Origin: Jiangella ureilytica
Lineage (GTDB): Bacteria; Actinomycetota; Actinomycetes; Jiangellales; Jiangellaceae
Direction of reading: 5' to 3'
Length of the DNA: 64,000 bases
Assembly (NCBI RefSeq): GCF_004348545.1
Contig: NZ_SMKL01000009.1
Location: 1 to 64,000, forward strand
The notes beneath the pieces were generated by a model. The model did not search any database. It had not been told where the DNA came from and saw nothing but the letters and a program-made list of their open reading frames with translations. Shown piece by piece: positions 17,177-26,641 of this stretch (its first letter is position 1; every line of letters starts with the position of its first letter). Position numbers and translations under genes: made by a program.

Positions 17177-17567
17177 GCCGGAGCATGAGGCCGTACCACG
17201 CGCCGCGTTCCGGTTCGTAGGTCGCGTGGCGCAGGGCCGCTGCCGCCTCGGCGACGTCTGGGAGGTAGTGCAGGTGCTCGTAGCGCGACGGGCCCTCGCC
17301 CGGCTTCGTGATCATGACCCAGGTCCGGACGTCGTCAGCCGCCGCGGCGACGGTCAGCATCGCCGTCAGCCAGCCGGTGGGCAGGTGCGGGAGCAGCGCG
17401 TACCCGACTCGGAGCAGCGGTTCGTCCGTCGTCGGCGTCGGGTCATCCAGGTCGAGGCGAGGCAGCGGGTTGCCGTGTTCGTCGGTGGTCTCCTCGGACT
17501 GCCGGCGGTTCTCCCGAGCCATGACCCGGCGGATCGCCTCCTGGAGCAGCTCCTCGTCCTCGTCCAT
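17025..17567 (-). CDS. Hypothetical protein, resembles immunity/YezG-like proteins
   Basis: This 180-residue soluble protein has an acidic N-terminus (MDEDEELLQEAIRRVM). Its C-terminal half, with YEPERGAWYGLMLRLNANGTLV and then PPFLHWGPREVELLERDQERYPRPPERLPAW, is reminiscent of small proteins linked to polymorphic toxins (YezG/DUF600-like). The likeness is by eye and weak. It starts at ATG 17567. It converges with, and overlaps by about 150 bases, the C-terminus of the adenylation fusion gene. It sits beside the broken MntA/HepT pair, so the area may be a decayed defence or toxin locus. Confidence 0.6.
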   Translation of the reverse strand: MDEDEELLQEAIRRVMARENRRQSEETTDEHGNPLPRLDLDDPTPTTDEPLLRVGYALLPHLPTGWLTAMLTVAAAADDVRTWVMITKPGEGPSRYEHLHYLPDVAEAAAALRHATYEPERGAWYGLMLRLNANGTLVPREDHEGPPFLHWGPREVELLERDQERYPRPPERLPAWHPAR

Positions 17568-17571
17568 TGAG

Positions 17572-17932
17572 TCAATCTACCGGCGCTTCCATCGCCGATC
17601 CACGCGACGACGGCGTCCCGATCGACCGGGGCGTGATATCGACCCGCAGGCGCGGAACGAGACCCCGCGGCCGGGCGATTGATCTCGTCGTACTGGTGGA
17701 TGATGACGTTGCGGTTCGCTACCGCCAGCGCCCACTCCACGCCGTCGGGCGCCAACACGCCACGTCGGGACAGCCGGTCGGCGGCCTCGCCACGCTTCAT
17801 CATCAGCGAGTCGCCGGCCTCCTGAAGAGGGCATCGACGAAGCAGGCGTCCTTCCCGCGGTGGATGATCTCGTCGACGCGTTGCGAGCCAGCCCTCGATG
17901 TGCAGAAGCTCCTCGGCTGCCTTGCGGTCCAT
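17572..17932 (-). pseudogene. HepT-like (DUF86) toxin remnant
   Basis: The start MDRKAAEELLHIEGWLAT (ATG 17932) is followed by a stretch readable only in another frame (VDEIIHRGKDACFVDALF), then a return to the first frame for EAGDSLMMKRGEAADRLSRRGVL and the HepT signature RNVIIHQYDEINR (R-x4-H-x-Y). A further loss of frame follows, with a stop near 17572. At least two compensating shifts and a broken end mean that no normal HepT can be made. HepT is the RNase-like toxin AMPylated by MntA in intact systems. Confidence 0.7.
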
Positions 17933-18185
17933 CAGAGCAGGACCGCATCGGGGCGGATGTCGTCATCGAGTTTCGGCGTCAAGCCGCCGTCAGGCACGAG
18001 GTCGATCTCGTGGCCGAGAACCTGCTCGAGGAGCTGCTTTTGGGCGGACGAACCCGAATGACGACGTGCCCTCAGGCGCCTCGACCAGTAGGTCGATCTC
18101 GGAGTCTGTGCGCGCTTCGTGGCGCGCGACGCTGAGGCTGCTCGATCGCGTCGTGGCGATCTCATCGGCGCGTAGATTGAAGGGA
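17932..18185 (-). pseudogene. MntA-like nucleotidyltransferase antitoxin remnant
   Basis: One frame gives FNLRADEIATT, then SVARHEARTDSEIDLLVEAPEGTS; the other gives QLLEQVLGHEIDLVPDGGLTPKLDDDIRPDAV with a stop at 17932. Together they rebuild a short minimal nucleotidyltransferase, but the GS of its GSx10DxD motif is missing, a piece before it appears deleted, and no start codon is in the right frame. The stop overlaps the HepT start (TGATG), the usual layout of an intact MntA-HepT operon. Confidence 0.65.
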
Positions 18186-18217
18186 CTCTGACCTGAGCGG
18201 GGGACAGGAGAGCACCG

Positions 18218-19144
18218 ATGCCCCAACGCGACGGATACATCCCCGGCGTTCCCTGCTGGGTGGAGCTGAGCGAGCCCGAACCCGAGGCGGCGCTGGAGTT
18301 CTACGGCGGCCTGTTCGGATGGGACTTCGAGGACGTGATGCCGCCGGGGTCGGCCGGCACGTACTGCATCGCGCGTGGCCGGGCCGCGAGCTCGTCGATC
18401 TTCGACACGTCGGGCGAGCCGCGCAGCGGTGATGTCGCCGCCATCCGATCGATTCCCCAGGGAGCGCCGCCGGCGGCGACGTGGAACACCTACTTCTGGG
18501 TCGACAGCGCAGACGAGGTCGTGCCCATGGTCCGCAAGGCTGGCGGAGGTGTGGTGGCCGAGCCCTTCGACCTGCTGGGCGCCTGCCGGACGGCCGTCTT
18601 CACCGATCCCGAGGGCGCGGCGTTCTCCGTCTGGGAGGCGCGGGGGCAGAAGGGCGCGCGGCTGGTCAAGACCCGGGCTCGGTGGTCTTCAACAACCTGA
18701 ACACCCGCGACGTCGACGGGGCGCGGTCGTTCTACGGGTCGGTCTTCGGGTGGCGGACGGCCGGAATCGGCGGCGGAGCACAGGGGTGGATCCTGCCCGG
18801 ATACGGCGACTGGCTCGAGCGCGAGCACCACCCGGGCCTGCGCCGGCAGATGGCTGCGGCCGGCGCACCGGAGGGATTCGAGGACGTCGTCGGCAGCATC
18901 ATCCCGATCGCGGACGACCAGTTCGGCATGCCGCCCCATTGGGGCGTCACCTTCGCCACCGCCGATGCGGACGCCACTGCCGCGAAGGCCACCGAGCTCG
19001 GCGGAAGGGTGATCGTCCCGCCGTTCGACGCACCCTGGTCCACGGACACGTACACCCATCCGCATCACCGTCATCGGCGACCCGCAGGGCGCGACGTCCA
19101 CCGCCAGCGCGTTCGTGCCGAAGACCAACGACCTCGCCAGCTAG
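18218..19144 (+). pseudogene. Frameshifted two-domain glyoxalase/VOC-family protein
   Basis: The first VOC domain runs from ATG 18218 (GVPCWVELSEPEPEAALEFYG, EGAAFSVWEARGQKGARLV). Near 18670 the frame breaks and the second domain continues in another frame (GSVVFNNLNTRDVDGARSFYG, FGWRTAGIGGG, DQFGMPPHWGVTF). Near 19055 it breaks again, and the end RITVIGDPQGATSTASAFVPK is read in a third frame to the stop at 19144. The undamaged ancestor would be about 305 residues, like the tandem VOC proteins common in actinobacteria. Two indels make a functional product unlikely. Confidence 0.8.
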
Positions 19145-19233
19145 CTCGGGCCCGCCCGCGGCCGGGGCCGGTCCGCCGCCGCGTGACCGCACCCCCGCCA
19201 GCGCCTCCGCGAACCCGTCGTCGACCACGGCGA

Positions 19234-20283
19234 TCAGTCTGGCGGGTAGAGCACCCCGCCGCCGTTGACGGTGACCGAGACCCGCATCCCGGCGTGGTAC
19301 TCCGGACCCTCGTGTGCGGGCACGCGAAGCGGGATCAGCACCTGCGCCGAGCCCGCCGTCCGCAGCAGCAGTTCCGCGTGCGAGCCGCGCGGGCGGACGT
19401 CCTCGACGACGGCGTTGTGGGTGCCGTTGGCGGGGCTCAACCCGAGCTGGGCGGGCCGGATCAGCAGCCGCCCGCCGGGGCTGCCGTCGCTGCGGTCGTG
19501 ACGGACGGGAACCCGGCCGAGCGCGCACTCGGCGCCGTCGGGGCCGGTGAACGACGCGGGCAGGACGATCGCCGCGCCGAGGAAGGCCGCGATCTCCGTG
19601 CTGACGGGGTTGTCGAACACCGCGGCCGGCGGGCCGGACTGCACCAGCCGGCCGCCGGCGATGACGGCGATCTGCCCGCCGAACGAGAGCGCCTCGTCGT
19701 GGTCGTGGGTGACGAGGACGGTGGTGACCCCGCTCGCCTCGAGTGCGTCGATGACCGCCTGGCGGGTCTGCTCGCGCAGGCCGGTGTCGAGGGCGCTGAA
19801 CGGCTCGTCGAGGAGGATGACGGCCGGCCGCGGCGCGAGCGCGCGGGCCAGCGCGACCCGCTGCTGCTGGCCGCCGGAGAGCTGGTGCGGATAGCGGCCG
19901 GCCAGCGCCGGGTCGAGCGAGGCGAGCTCCATGACCTCCTGGACGCGGGCGGGGTCGCGCCGGCGGCGGGGCAGGCCGAACCGGAGGTTCTGCTCGACGG
20001 TGAGGTGCGGGAACAGCGCGCCGTCCTGGGCGACGTAGCCGATGCCGCGCCGATGGGCGGCGACGAACCGGCCCGGTGCGGTCAGCATGGAGTCGCCGAG
20101 CCGGATCTCGCCCTCGTCGGCGTGCTCGAACCCGGCGATCAGCCGCAGCAGCGTGCTCTTCCCGCTCCCCGACGCCCCGACGACGGCCATGCGCGTGCCC
20201 GCGGGCACCGTCAGCGACACGTCGCGCAGCACGGGGACCCGGCCGAACGACTTGGCGACACCGGACAACGCGAGCGTGGTCAT
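19234..20283 (-). CDS. fbpC: Fe3+ ABC transporter ATP-binding protein
   Basis: The 349-residue ATPase is of the FbpC/PotA type: Walker [10 protein letters not shown] (about 35-43), Q-loop [14 protein letters not shown], signature [15 protein letters not shown], Walker [12 protein letters not shown] and switch [10 protein letters not shown], followed by a C-terminal TOBE-like beta domain. ATG 20283 overlaps the permease stop by four bases. A much longer frame continuing upstream through the permease and binding-protein genes is spurious. It is the third gene of an iron-box operon on the minus strand. Ferric iron as substrate follows from the operon and its iron box. Confidence 0.88.
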   Translation of the reverse strand: MTTLALSGVAKSFGRVPVLRDVSLTVPAGTRMAVVGASGSGKSTLLRLIAGFEHADEGEIRLGDSMLTAPGRFVAAHRRGIGYVAQDGALFPHLTVEQNLRFGLPRRRRDPARVQEVMELASLDPALAGRYPHQLSGGQQQRVALARALAPRPAVILLDEPFSALDTGLREQTRQAVIDALEASGVTTVLVTHDHDEALSFGGQIAVIAGGRLVQSGPPAAVFDNPVSTEIAAFLGAAIVLPASFTGPDGAECALGRVPVRHDRSDGSPGGRLLIRPAQLGLSPANGTHNAVVEDVRPRGSHAELLLRTAGSAQVLIPLRVPAHEGPEYHAGMRVSVTVNGGGVLYPPD

Positions 20284-21866
20284 CGGGCACCCCTCCTCCG
20301 TGACTGCGCGAACATCAGGGCGACCGCCGGCACGGACAGCAGGATCAGCAGGAGCGCGTACGGCGCCGCGGCCGGGTAGTCGATCGCCGACGCCTGCGAC
20401 CAGAACTGGGTCGCGAGCGTGCGGGTGCCGGTCGGCGCGAGCAGCAGCGTCGCGGTCAGCTCGTTGGCGGCGCCGAGCCCGACCAGCGCGGCACCGGCCG
20501 CGATCGACGGCACCAGCAGCGGCAGCGTGACCCGCAGCCGCGCGACGATCGGCGGATACCCGAGCGAGCGGGCCATCTCCTCCAGCGCGACCGGCGCCTG
20601 GGCGATCCCGGACCGCAGCGGCACCACCGCCCGGGGCAGGAAGATCATGACATAGGCGAGCACGACGGTGAACGCCGTCTGGTACAGCCCCGGCAGGATC
20701 CGCAGCGTGACGGTCACCAGCGCGAGCGCGACGATGATCGCCGGCAGGCTCGCGGCGACGTACGACGTGCCCTCCAGCAGCCGGGCGAGCGGGCCGGGAT
20801 GCCGCGCCGTCAGCCAGGCCAGTGGCAGCGCCACCAGCACCGCCGTCACCGCGCCGCCGCCGGCCAGCAGCACCGTCTGCGTGAGCGCCTGCGGCAGCTC
20901 GGGCTGCGACCACGCACCGCCCCAGCCGCCCCGGCCCAGCCAGCGCACCACGCTCGCGAGCGGGACGGCGACGGCGGCGACGCCCAGCGCCGTCAGGGCC
21001 AGCAGCACCAGCGGCGTCAGCACGCCCAGCCGCTGCGGCACCGCGGCCCGGGCCACGCCGGAGCCGACCCGTGCGTAGCGGGCCCGGCCACGCGCGCCCG
21101 CCTCCGCGACCAGCAACGTCAGGCACAGCGCCGACAGCACGACGCCCAGGGCGCCGGCGGCCGGGCCGGCGAACGTCGACTGGTACTGCACGACGATCGC
21201 CGTGGTGAACGTGTCGAACCGGATGAACGCGAACGCCCCGTACTCCGCCAGCAGGTGCAGCGCGACGATCAGCCCGCCGCCCAGGACCGCCAGCCGCAGC
21301 TGCGGCAGCACGACTCGGCCGAAGACCGCCCACGAGCCGAGCCCGAGCGAACGCGCCGACTCCTCCAGCGCGGGGTCCAGCCCGCGGATCGCCGCCATCG
21401 CCGGCAGGTACACCAGCGGGTAGTACGCCAGCACGGACACCAGCAGCCCGCCGCTGAGCCCGTGGATCGACGGGACCGCGCTGGCCCACCCGTAGCTGCT
21501 GACGAACGCCGGGATCGCCAGCGGCGCCACCAGCACCACGGCCCAGAACCGGCGCGCCGGCAGCGTCGTCCGCTCGACCAGCCATGCCCCGCCGACGCCC
21601 AGCAGCACGGTCAGCGGCACGCCCAGCACGACCAGCAGGACGGTGTTGACCAGCAGCTCGCCGACCCGCGGCCGGAAGATCAGCGGCTCGAGCGTGCCCC
21701 AGCCGACGTCGACGACCACCGACACCACATAACCGAGCGGCACCAGCAGGACGGCCGCCAGTACCGCGGCCACGACGACCAGCGCGACGGGCGGACGCGA
21801 GCCGCCGTCGGCGCCGGCGCCCGCGTCCCCGGGCCGGGATGTCTGGAGGGAGTCGGTGGCGGCCAC
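20280..21866 (-). CDS. fbpB: Fe3+ ABC transporter permease (double FbpB type)
   Basis: The 528-residue permease has two fused halves, each with a BPD_transp_1 (MetI-like) core and EAA loop (EESARSLGLGSWAVFGRVVLPQL and EEMARSLGYPPIVARLRVTLPLL). About twelve membrane helices are visible. It starts at a GTG (21866) with AGGGG six bases upstream, nine bases after the binding-protein gene. The double-length architecture is typical of FbpB/SfuB-type ferric iron importers. Confidence 0.9.
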   Translation of the reverse strand: MAATDSLQTSRPGDAGAGADGGSRPPVALVVVAAVLAAVLLVPLGYVVSVVVDVGWGTLEPLIFRPRVGELLVNTVLLVVLGVPLTVLLGVGGAWLVERTTLPARRFWAVVLVAPLAIPAFVSSYGWASAVPSIHGLSGGLLVSVLAYYPLVYLPAMAAIRGLDPALEESARSLGLGSWAVFGRVVLPQLRLAVLGGGLIVALHLLAEYGAFAFIRFDTFTTAIVVQYQSTFAGPAAGALGVVLSALCLTLLVAEAGARGRARYARVGSGVARAAVPQRLGVLTPLVLLALTALGVAAVAVPLASVVRWLGRGGWGGAWSQPELPQALTQTVLLAGGGAVTAVLVALPLAWLTARHPGPLARLLEGTSYVAASLPAIIVALALVTVTLRILPGLYQTAFTVVLAYVMIFLPRAVVPLRSGIAQAPVALEEMARSLGYPPIVARLRVTLPLLVPSIAAGAALVGLGAANELTATLLLAPTGTRTLATQFWSQASAIDYPAAAPYALLLILLSVPAVALMFAQSRRRGAR

Positions 21867-21875
21867 GGCGTGCCC

Positions 21876-22916
21876 CTAGAGCAGCCCCGCGTCCGTCATC
21901 AGGTCGGTGACGTCGACGCTGTTGAGCCTCGACGGGTCGACGGCGGGCGCCTGCAGCGAGTCCAACGCCGGCAGCGCCGGGTTGGCCGGAACACCGCTGG
22001 CCACGGGGTACTCCATGCTGTAGCCGGTGCCGAGGATCTCCTGGCCGGTGGTGCCGGTGAGGAACGCCAGGAACTGCTGCGCCTGCTCCTGGTTCTCGCT
22101 CGAAGCGAGTACGCCGCCGCCGGAGACGCTGACGAACGCTCCCGGGTCCTGGTTGCCGAAGTAGTGCAGCTCGGTGTTGCCGCTGTTCTCCCGAGTGCCG
22201 TCCTGGTCGCGGAACCAGTAGTAGTGGTAGATGACGCCGCCGGGCACCTCGCCGGCGTTGACGGCCTTCATCGTCGCGATGTTGTTCTGGTAGACCGTGA
22301 CGTTCTCCTCCATCGCGTCCAGCCACTGGCGGGTCGCGTCGGGGCCCTCGAGCTCGAGGATCGCCGACACGATCGCCTGGAAGTCGGCACCGCCGGGCGC
22401 CGCGCCCCAGCGGTCCTTCCACGCGGGGTCGGCGAGGTCCATGATCGACGCCGGCAGTTCGGCCTCGGGCAGCTCGTCGGGGTTGTAGACGAACACCGTG
22501 GAGCGGGCCGCGATGCCGGTCCACAGCCCGCTCGCCGGGCGGTACTGCTCCGGGACCTGGTCCAGCGTCGCCTGGTCGACCGGCGCCAGCAGGCCGGCGT
22601 TCTCGACCAGCGACATGGCGGGGGAGTTCTCGGTGAGGAAGACGTCGCCGCGCGACTCCTCGCCCTCCTGGACGAGCTGGTTGCCCAGTTCGGCGTCGTT
22701 GCCGTTGCGCAGGACGACCTCGATGCCGGTCTCCGCGGTGAACGCGTCGGCCCACTCCTCGGTGAGCTGCTCGTGCTGGGCGTTGTAGACGACGAGGGCG
22801 TCGTCGGAGGCGGCCGCGACGGGGTCCTCGTCGCCGTCGGCGGAGCAGGCGGTGAGGCCGAGAGCGACGGCGGTCAGGCCGGCGGCGAACGCGGCCGTGG
22901 AGCGGCGGCGGGTCAT
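21876..22916 (-). CDS. fbpA: Fe3+ ABC transporter substrate-binding lipoprotein
   Basis: This 346-residue binding protein has a lipoprotein signal (LTAVALGLTACSADGDE, lipobox Cys about 24) followed by a periplasmic-binding fold of the FbpA/FutA class: DALVVYNAQHEQLTEEWADAF near the start and VIYHYYWFRDQDG, whose paired Tyr residues are candidate iron ligands. It is the first gene of the operon, about 38 bases downstream of an iron box. The substrate is taken to be free or carbonate-bound Fe3+ from family and regulation, not proven. Confidence 0.9.
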   Translation of the reverse strand: MTRRRSTAAFAAGLTAVALGLTACSADGDEDPVAAASDDALVVYNAQHEQLTEEWADAFTAETGIEVVLRNGNDAELGNQLVQEGEESRGDVFLTENSPAMSLVENAGLLAPVDQATLDQVPEQYRPASGLWTGIAARSTVFVYNPDELPEAELPASIMDLADPAWKDRWGAAPGGADFQAIVSAILELEGPDATRQWLDAMEENVTVYQNNIATMKAVNAGEVPGGVIYHYYWFRDQDGTRENSGNTELHYFGNQDPGAFVSVSGGGVLASSENQEQAQQFLAFLTGTTGQEILGTGYSMEYPVASGVPANPALPALDSLQAPAVDPSRLNSVDVTDLMTDAGLL

Positions 22917-22954
22917 GGTGTCCTCGATGGGTGCGATCCGATGGGCGAGGCAAG

Positions 22955-22973
22955 AATAGCCTAGCCTTACCTA
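22955..22973 (-). promoter_or_regulatory. Iron box of the fbpABC operon
   Basis: On the minus strand TAGGTAAGGCTAGGCTATT resembles the IdeR/DmdR consensus and shares GGTAAGGCT with the box at 14443-14461. It lies 38 bases before the fbpA start. The two boxes suggest one iron regulon with two units in this window. Confidence 0.7.
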
Positions 22974-23014
22974 CGCGAGTCGGCGCCGATCGGATGGCGA
23001 CGAACGCGACGGAT

Positions 23015-23425
23015 TCAGGCCAGCCAGCCGCCGGCCCGGGCGACCACGAGGGCGCCGAGCGCGACCACGATGAATCCGCGGCTGAGTCGCTGCCCGGCCG
23101 ACAGCCGCGGCCAGGCCAGCACCAGCAGCCAGAACAGGAACAGCACCACCAGGCCGAGCAGCGCCGGGCCGATGGGCGACGGCGCGAGCAGCCCGCCGAG
23201 CAGTACGGCCGCCGTCACGACGCCGAGCAGCCACTTGGGCGCCGCGGTGAGCTTCACCAGGATGGGGTAGCTGACCGTCTCGATGCGGGCGCGCAGGCTC
23301 GACCTGGGCGGCGGGCCGGCCGGGGCCGGACGGCGGCTGCCCCCGGACCGCGGGGCGCGCGACCCGGCGCCCGGCGCGGCGGGCCGGCGGTTCGGGTTGC
23401 GGCGCGGCTGGCGGTTCTGGGGCAC
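23015..23425 (-). CDS. Small membrane protein, DUF6703-like
   Basis: The 136-residue protein has a basic, proline-rich N-terminal half (RRNPNRRPAAPG) and then three hydrophobic helices (LLGVVTAAVLLGGLLA, GLVVLFLFWLLVLAW, GFIVVALGALVVARAG). The GTG at 23425 is chosen because GAAGGA stands 8 bases upstream; ATG at 23461 is a possible longer start. It is divergent from the monooxygenase gene. The function is unknown; the DUF assignment is by layout. Confidence 0.65.
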   Translation of the reverse strand: MPQNRQPRRNPNRRPAAPGAGSRAPRSGGSRRPAPAGPPPRSSLRARIETVSYPILVKLTAAPKWLLGVVTAAVLLGGLLAPSPIGPALLGLVVLFLFWLLVLAWPRLSAGQRLSRGFIVVALGALVVARAGGWLA

Positions 23426-23537
23426 GGAGAGATCCTTCGGGACGGCCTGATCACCGAGCATCGTACGGTGGTTGGTCGACATACTGCTCCATGGCTCCGA
23501 CAGAGTCGAGTCGCCCCCATGCCTCGAGAGGATCACG

Positions 23538-23972
23538 ATGCTCGTCGTCACCCGGTACCGGGTCCCGCCCGCGGACGCCGTGTCGTTCCGCGACCGAGCC
23601 CGCCGGGCGCTCGAGGTGCTCGCCGCGAAGCCGGGCTGGCGCGGCGGCCACGTCGGCCGCGCCGCCGACGACCCCGGGCTGTGGGTGGTCAGCAGCGAGT
23701 GGGAGAACGTCGGCTCCTACCGGCGGGCCCTGTCGTCCTACGAGTCGAAGCTCGAGGCCGTCCCGCTGCTGTCGCTGGCCATCGACGAGCCGACGGCGTT
23801 CGAGATCGTCGCGACGGTCGGCAGCAGCGGCGCCAGCGTCCGGGCGTCCGACGCCGACCAGGTCGGTCTGGGCGACGCCGCCGCGCCTGTCGTCCCCACG
23901 GACTTCGATGCGGCCTCAGCTGAGAAGCGTCCTCCGGCCGGTTCCGACCGCGGCGCTGGCGAGCCCGCGTGA
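23538..23972 (+). CDS. Antibiotic biosynthesis monooxygenase (ABM) domain protein
   Basis: The 144-residue protein has a ferredoxin-like ABM domain (residues 1-90: MLVVTRYRVPP, SFRDRARRALEVLAAKPGWRGGHV, LWVVSSEWENVGSYRRAL), as in small cofactor-free monooxygenases and heme-degrading-like proteins. ATG 23538 has GAGAGG upstream; an earlier in-frame start lacks one. The C-terminal 20 residues ([23 protein letters not shown] region) are outside the fold and partly encoded by the 26-bp dispersed element. Its stop overlaps the GTG of the YibE/F gene (GTGA). Function beyond the fold is unknown. Confidence 0.75.
   Translation: MLVVTRYRVPPADAVSFRDRARRALEVLAAKPGWRGGHVGRAADDPGLWVVSSEWENVGSYRRALSSYESKLEAVPLLSLAIDEPTAFEIVATVGSSGASVRASDADQVGLGDAAAPVVPTDFDAASAEKRPPAGSDRGAGEPA
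23913..23938 (+). repeat. 26-bp dispersed element, copy 2
   Basis: GCCTCAGC, core TGAGAAGCGT, then CCTCCGGC: 22 of 26 bases match the copy in era, including the whole core. It is read in frame as ASAEKRPPA in the tail of the ABM protein, the same frame relative to the element as in era. Confidence 0.65.
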
Positions 23973-25195
23973 ACGCCGTCCACGTCCACGGCACCGAACC
24001 CGCCCCGCCGGCCGGGCCGCACGTGCGCAACCTGGTGCTGGCGGTGCTGATCCCGCTGATCCTCGCGACCATCGCCGGGCTGATCGTGCTGTGGCCGTCC
24101 GGCGAGACGCCGAGCATCGAGGCCGGGGTGCGCACCGACGGCACCATCCTCGCCGTCGAGCCGTGCGAGGACGTCGTCGAGACGCCGCCGACCCCTGAGG
24201 GCGAGGACACCGCCGGCGAGTGCCTGCAGGCGCGGGTGCGCGTCGACGCCGGCCCGGACGAGGGCGTCGAGACCGTCGTCCCGCTGCCGTTCGGCATCGG
24301 CGCGCCGGAGTTCCACGGGGGCGACGAGGTCGTGCTCAGCGCGCTGCCGGACGCCCCGCTCGAGAGCCGCTACGAGGTGCTCGACTTCCAGCGCGACCTG
24401 CCGCTGCTCTGGCTGGCCGGGCTGTTCGCCGTTGCCGTCGTCGTGCTGTCCGGCTGGAAGGGGCTGGCCGCGCTCGGCGGGCTGGGCGTGTCGATGGTGG
24501 TCCTGCTGGTGTTCGTGCTGCCGGCGCTGCTGACAGGGGAGCCGCCGCTGCCGGTCGCCGTCGTCGGGGCGTCGCTGATCATGATCATCACGCTGTACCT
24601 CGCCCACGGGCTGTCGATCCGCACGTCGGTGGCGCTGATCGGCACGCTGGTCAGCCTGGCGCTGACGGGTCTGCTGGGGTCGCTGTTCACCTCGGTGGCG
24701 CACTTCACCGGGCTGTCCGGCGAAGCGGCGTCGTACCTCGGCACGGTCAACACCGAGATCGACCTGCGCGGGCTGCTGCTGGCGGGGCTCGTCATCGGCG
24801 CGCTGGGCGTGCTCGACGACGTCACCGTCACCCAGAGCGCGGCGGTGTGGGAGCTGGCCGCCGCCGACCCGTCGTCGTCGCGGCGCTCGCTCCTGGCCGC
24901 GGGACTGCGCATCGGCCGCGAGCACGTCGCCGCCACGGTGAACACGCTGGTCCTCGCCTACGTCGGCGCAGCACTGCCGCTGCTCATGCTGTTCAGCGTC
25001 GCCGGCCAGGGGGTGACGGACGTCATCACCACCGAGGCGGTGGCGCAGGAGATCGTGCGGGCGCTCGTCGGCGGGCTCGGCATCATCGCCGCGGTTCCGG
25101 TGACGACGGCGCTCGCCGTTCTTGCCGTCCGGGGACGACCGGCCCGCCCGGCCGGCCGACGGCGCAAGCCCGCGTCGTCTACCCTCGAAGCTTGA
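23969..25195 (+). CDS. YibE/F-family membrane protein
   Basis: The 408-residue protein has an N-terminal membrane helix ([21 protein letters not shown]), an extracellular region of about 110 residues with a beta-rich character, and then seven or so membrane helices including [22 protein letters not shown] and [17 protein letters not shown], the best-conserved YibE/F segment. The function of the family is not established; in lactic bacteria it has been linked to membrane transport. The GTG start overlaps the preceding stop, implying co-translation with the ABM protein. Confidence 0.85.
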   Translation: MNAVHVHGTEPAPPAGPHVRNLVLAVLIPLILATIAGLIVLWPSGETPSIEAGVRTDGTILAVEPCEDVVETPPTPEGEDTAGECLQARVRVDAGPDEGVETVVPLPFGIGAPEFHGGDEVVLSALPDAPLESRYEVLDFQRDLPLLWLAGLFAVAVVVLSGWKGLAALGGLGVSMVVLLVFVLPALLTGEPPLPVAVVGASLIMIITLYLAHGLSIRTSVALIGTLVSLALTGLLGSLFTSVAHFTGLSGEAASYLGTVNTEIDLRGLLLAGLVIGALGVLDDVTVTQSAAVWELAAADPSSSRRSLLAAGLRIGREHVAATVNTLVLAYVGAALPLLMLFSVAGQGVTDVITTEAVAQEIVRALVGGLGIIAAVPVTTALAVLAVRGRPARPAGRRRKPASSTLEA

Positions 25196-25229
25196 CCCGA
25201 ACGCCGAGACCCCGAATGGAGTGACCACC

Positions 25230-26609
25230 GTGCCTGCGCCCGTCGACGCCATCGTCTCCCTCGCCAAGCGCCGTGGTTTCGTCTTCCCGACGGGTGAGAT
25301 CTACGGCGGTACGCGCTCGGCCTGGGACTACGGGCCGCTCGGCGTCGAGTTGAAAGAGAACGTGCGCCGGCAGTGGTGGCGCTCCGTGGTGCAGCAGCGC
25401 GACGACGTCGTCGGCCTCGACTCCGCGGTCATCCTGCCGCGCGAGGTCTGGGTCGCGTCGGGCCACGTCGACGAGTTCGTCGACCCCCTCGTCGAGTGCC
25501 AGGCCTGCCACCGTCGCCACCGCGCCGACCAGCTCGAAGAGGAGTTCGCCGAGCGCACGGGGCGCCCCGTCGTCGGCGGGCTGGCCGAGGTGCCGTGCCC
25601 CACCTGCGGCGCGAAGGACTCCTGGACCGAGCCGCGGATGTTCAACGGCCTGCTCACCACCCACCTCGGCCCGGTCGAGTCCGACGAGGGCCTGCACTAC
25701 CTGCGGCCCGAGACCGCGCAGGGCATCTTCGCCAACGTCGTCAACGTCATGAACGCCTCGCGCAAGCGGCCGCCGTTCGGCATCGCCCAGGTCGGCAAGT
25801 CGTTCCGCAACGAGATCACTCCCGGCAACTTCATCTTCCGCACCCGCGAGTTCGAGCAGATGGAGATGGAGTTCTTCGTCGAGCCCGGCACCGACGAGCA
25901 GTGGCACGAGTACTGGCTGCAGGAGCGGTGGAACTGGTACCTGGGGCTCGGGTTGACCGAGGCCAACCTGCGCCTCTTCGAGCACCCCAAGGAGAAGCTC
26001 TCGCACTACTCGAAGCGGACCGTCGACATCGAGTATCGATTCGGCTTCGGGGCGTCGGAGTTCGCCGAGCTCGAGGGTGTGGCCAACCGCACCGACTTCG
26101 ACCTCACCACCCACTCCCGGCACTCCGGCCAGGACCTCAGCTTCTTCGACCAGGAGAAGGGCGAGCGCTGGACGCCGTACGTCATCGAGCCCGCCGCCGG
26201 GCTCACCCGCTCGGTGCTCGCGTTCCTGCTCGACGCCTACGACGTCGACGAGGCGCCCAACGCCAAGGGCGGCGTCGACACCCGGCACGTCCTGCGCCTC
26301 GACCCGCGGCTGGCGCCGGTCAAGGTGGCCGTGCTGCCGCTGTCGCGCAACGCCGACCTCTCGCCCAAGGCCCGCGACCTCGCCACCCGCCTGCGGGCGC
26401 GGTGGAACGTCGAGTTCGACGACGCCGGCGCCATCGGCCGCCGCTACCGCCGCCAGGACGAGATCGGCACGCCGTTGTGCGTCACCGTCGACTTCGCGAC
26501 GATCGAGGACGACGCGGTCACCGTCCGCGACCGCGACACCATGCACCAGGAGCGCATCGGGCTGGACCACGTCGAGGGCTACCTCGCCGAGCGGCTGCCG
26601 ACCTGCTGA
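25230..26609 (+). CDS. glyS: Glycyl-tRNA synthetase (alpha2 type)
   Basis: Class II synthetase that charges tRNA-Gly in the cytosol. The 459-residue length and sequence ([51 protein letters not shown]) are those of the dimeric eukaryote/archaea-like enzyme. A zinc-finger insertion has CQACHRR and CPTCGAK. The C-terminal anticodon-binding domain begins near residue 355. GTG 25230 is chosen, with GGAG 8 bases upstream; GTG 25221 is possible. A -10-like TACCCT lies within the end of the YibE/F gene (about 25179). No T-box is seen upstream. Confidence 0.95.
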   Translation: MPAPVDAIVSLAKRRGFVFPTGEIYGGTRSAWDYGPLGVELKENVRRQWWRSVVQQRDDVVGLDSAVILPREVWVASGHVDEFVDPLVECQACHRRHRADQLEEEFAERTGRPVVGGLAEVPCPTCGAKDSWTEPRMFNGLLTTHLGPVESDEGLHYLRPETAQGIFANVVNVMNASRKRPPFGIAQVGKSFRNEITPGNFIFRTREFEQMEMEFFVEPGTDEQWHEYWLQERWNWYLGLGLTEANLRLFEHPKEKLSHYSKRTVDIEYRFGFGASEFAELEGVANRTDFDLTTHSRHSGQDLSFFDQEKGERWTPYVIEPAAGLTRSVLAFLLDAYDVDEAPNAKGGVDTRHVLRLDPRLAPVKVAVLPLSRNADLSPKARDLATRLRARWNVEFDDAGAIGRRYRRQDEIGTPLCVTVDFATIEDDAVTVRDRDTMHQERIGLDHVEGYLAERLPTC

Positions 26610-26641
26610 CACCGTCGCCCATGGGGGACAATGGGTCCGCC

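Noticed and set aside
19234-22953. One 1,239-codon frame covering the whole iron transporter operon
   Set aside because: Only its last 349 residues (from ATG 20283) are the ATPase; the remainder is a shifted reading of the permease and binding-protein genes.
25100-25229. T-box leader for glyS
   Set aside because: The region is the coding end of the YibE/F gene and no specifier loop or T-box sequence is visible.
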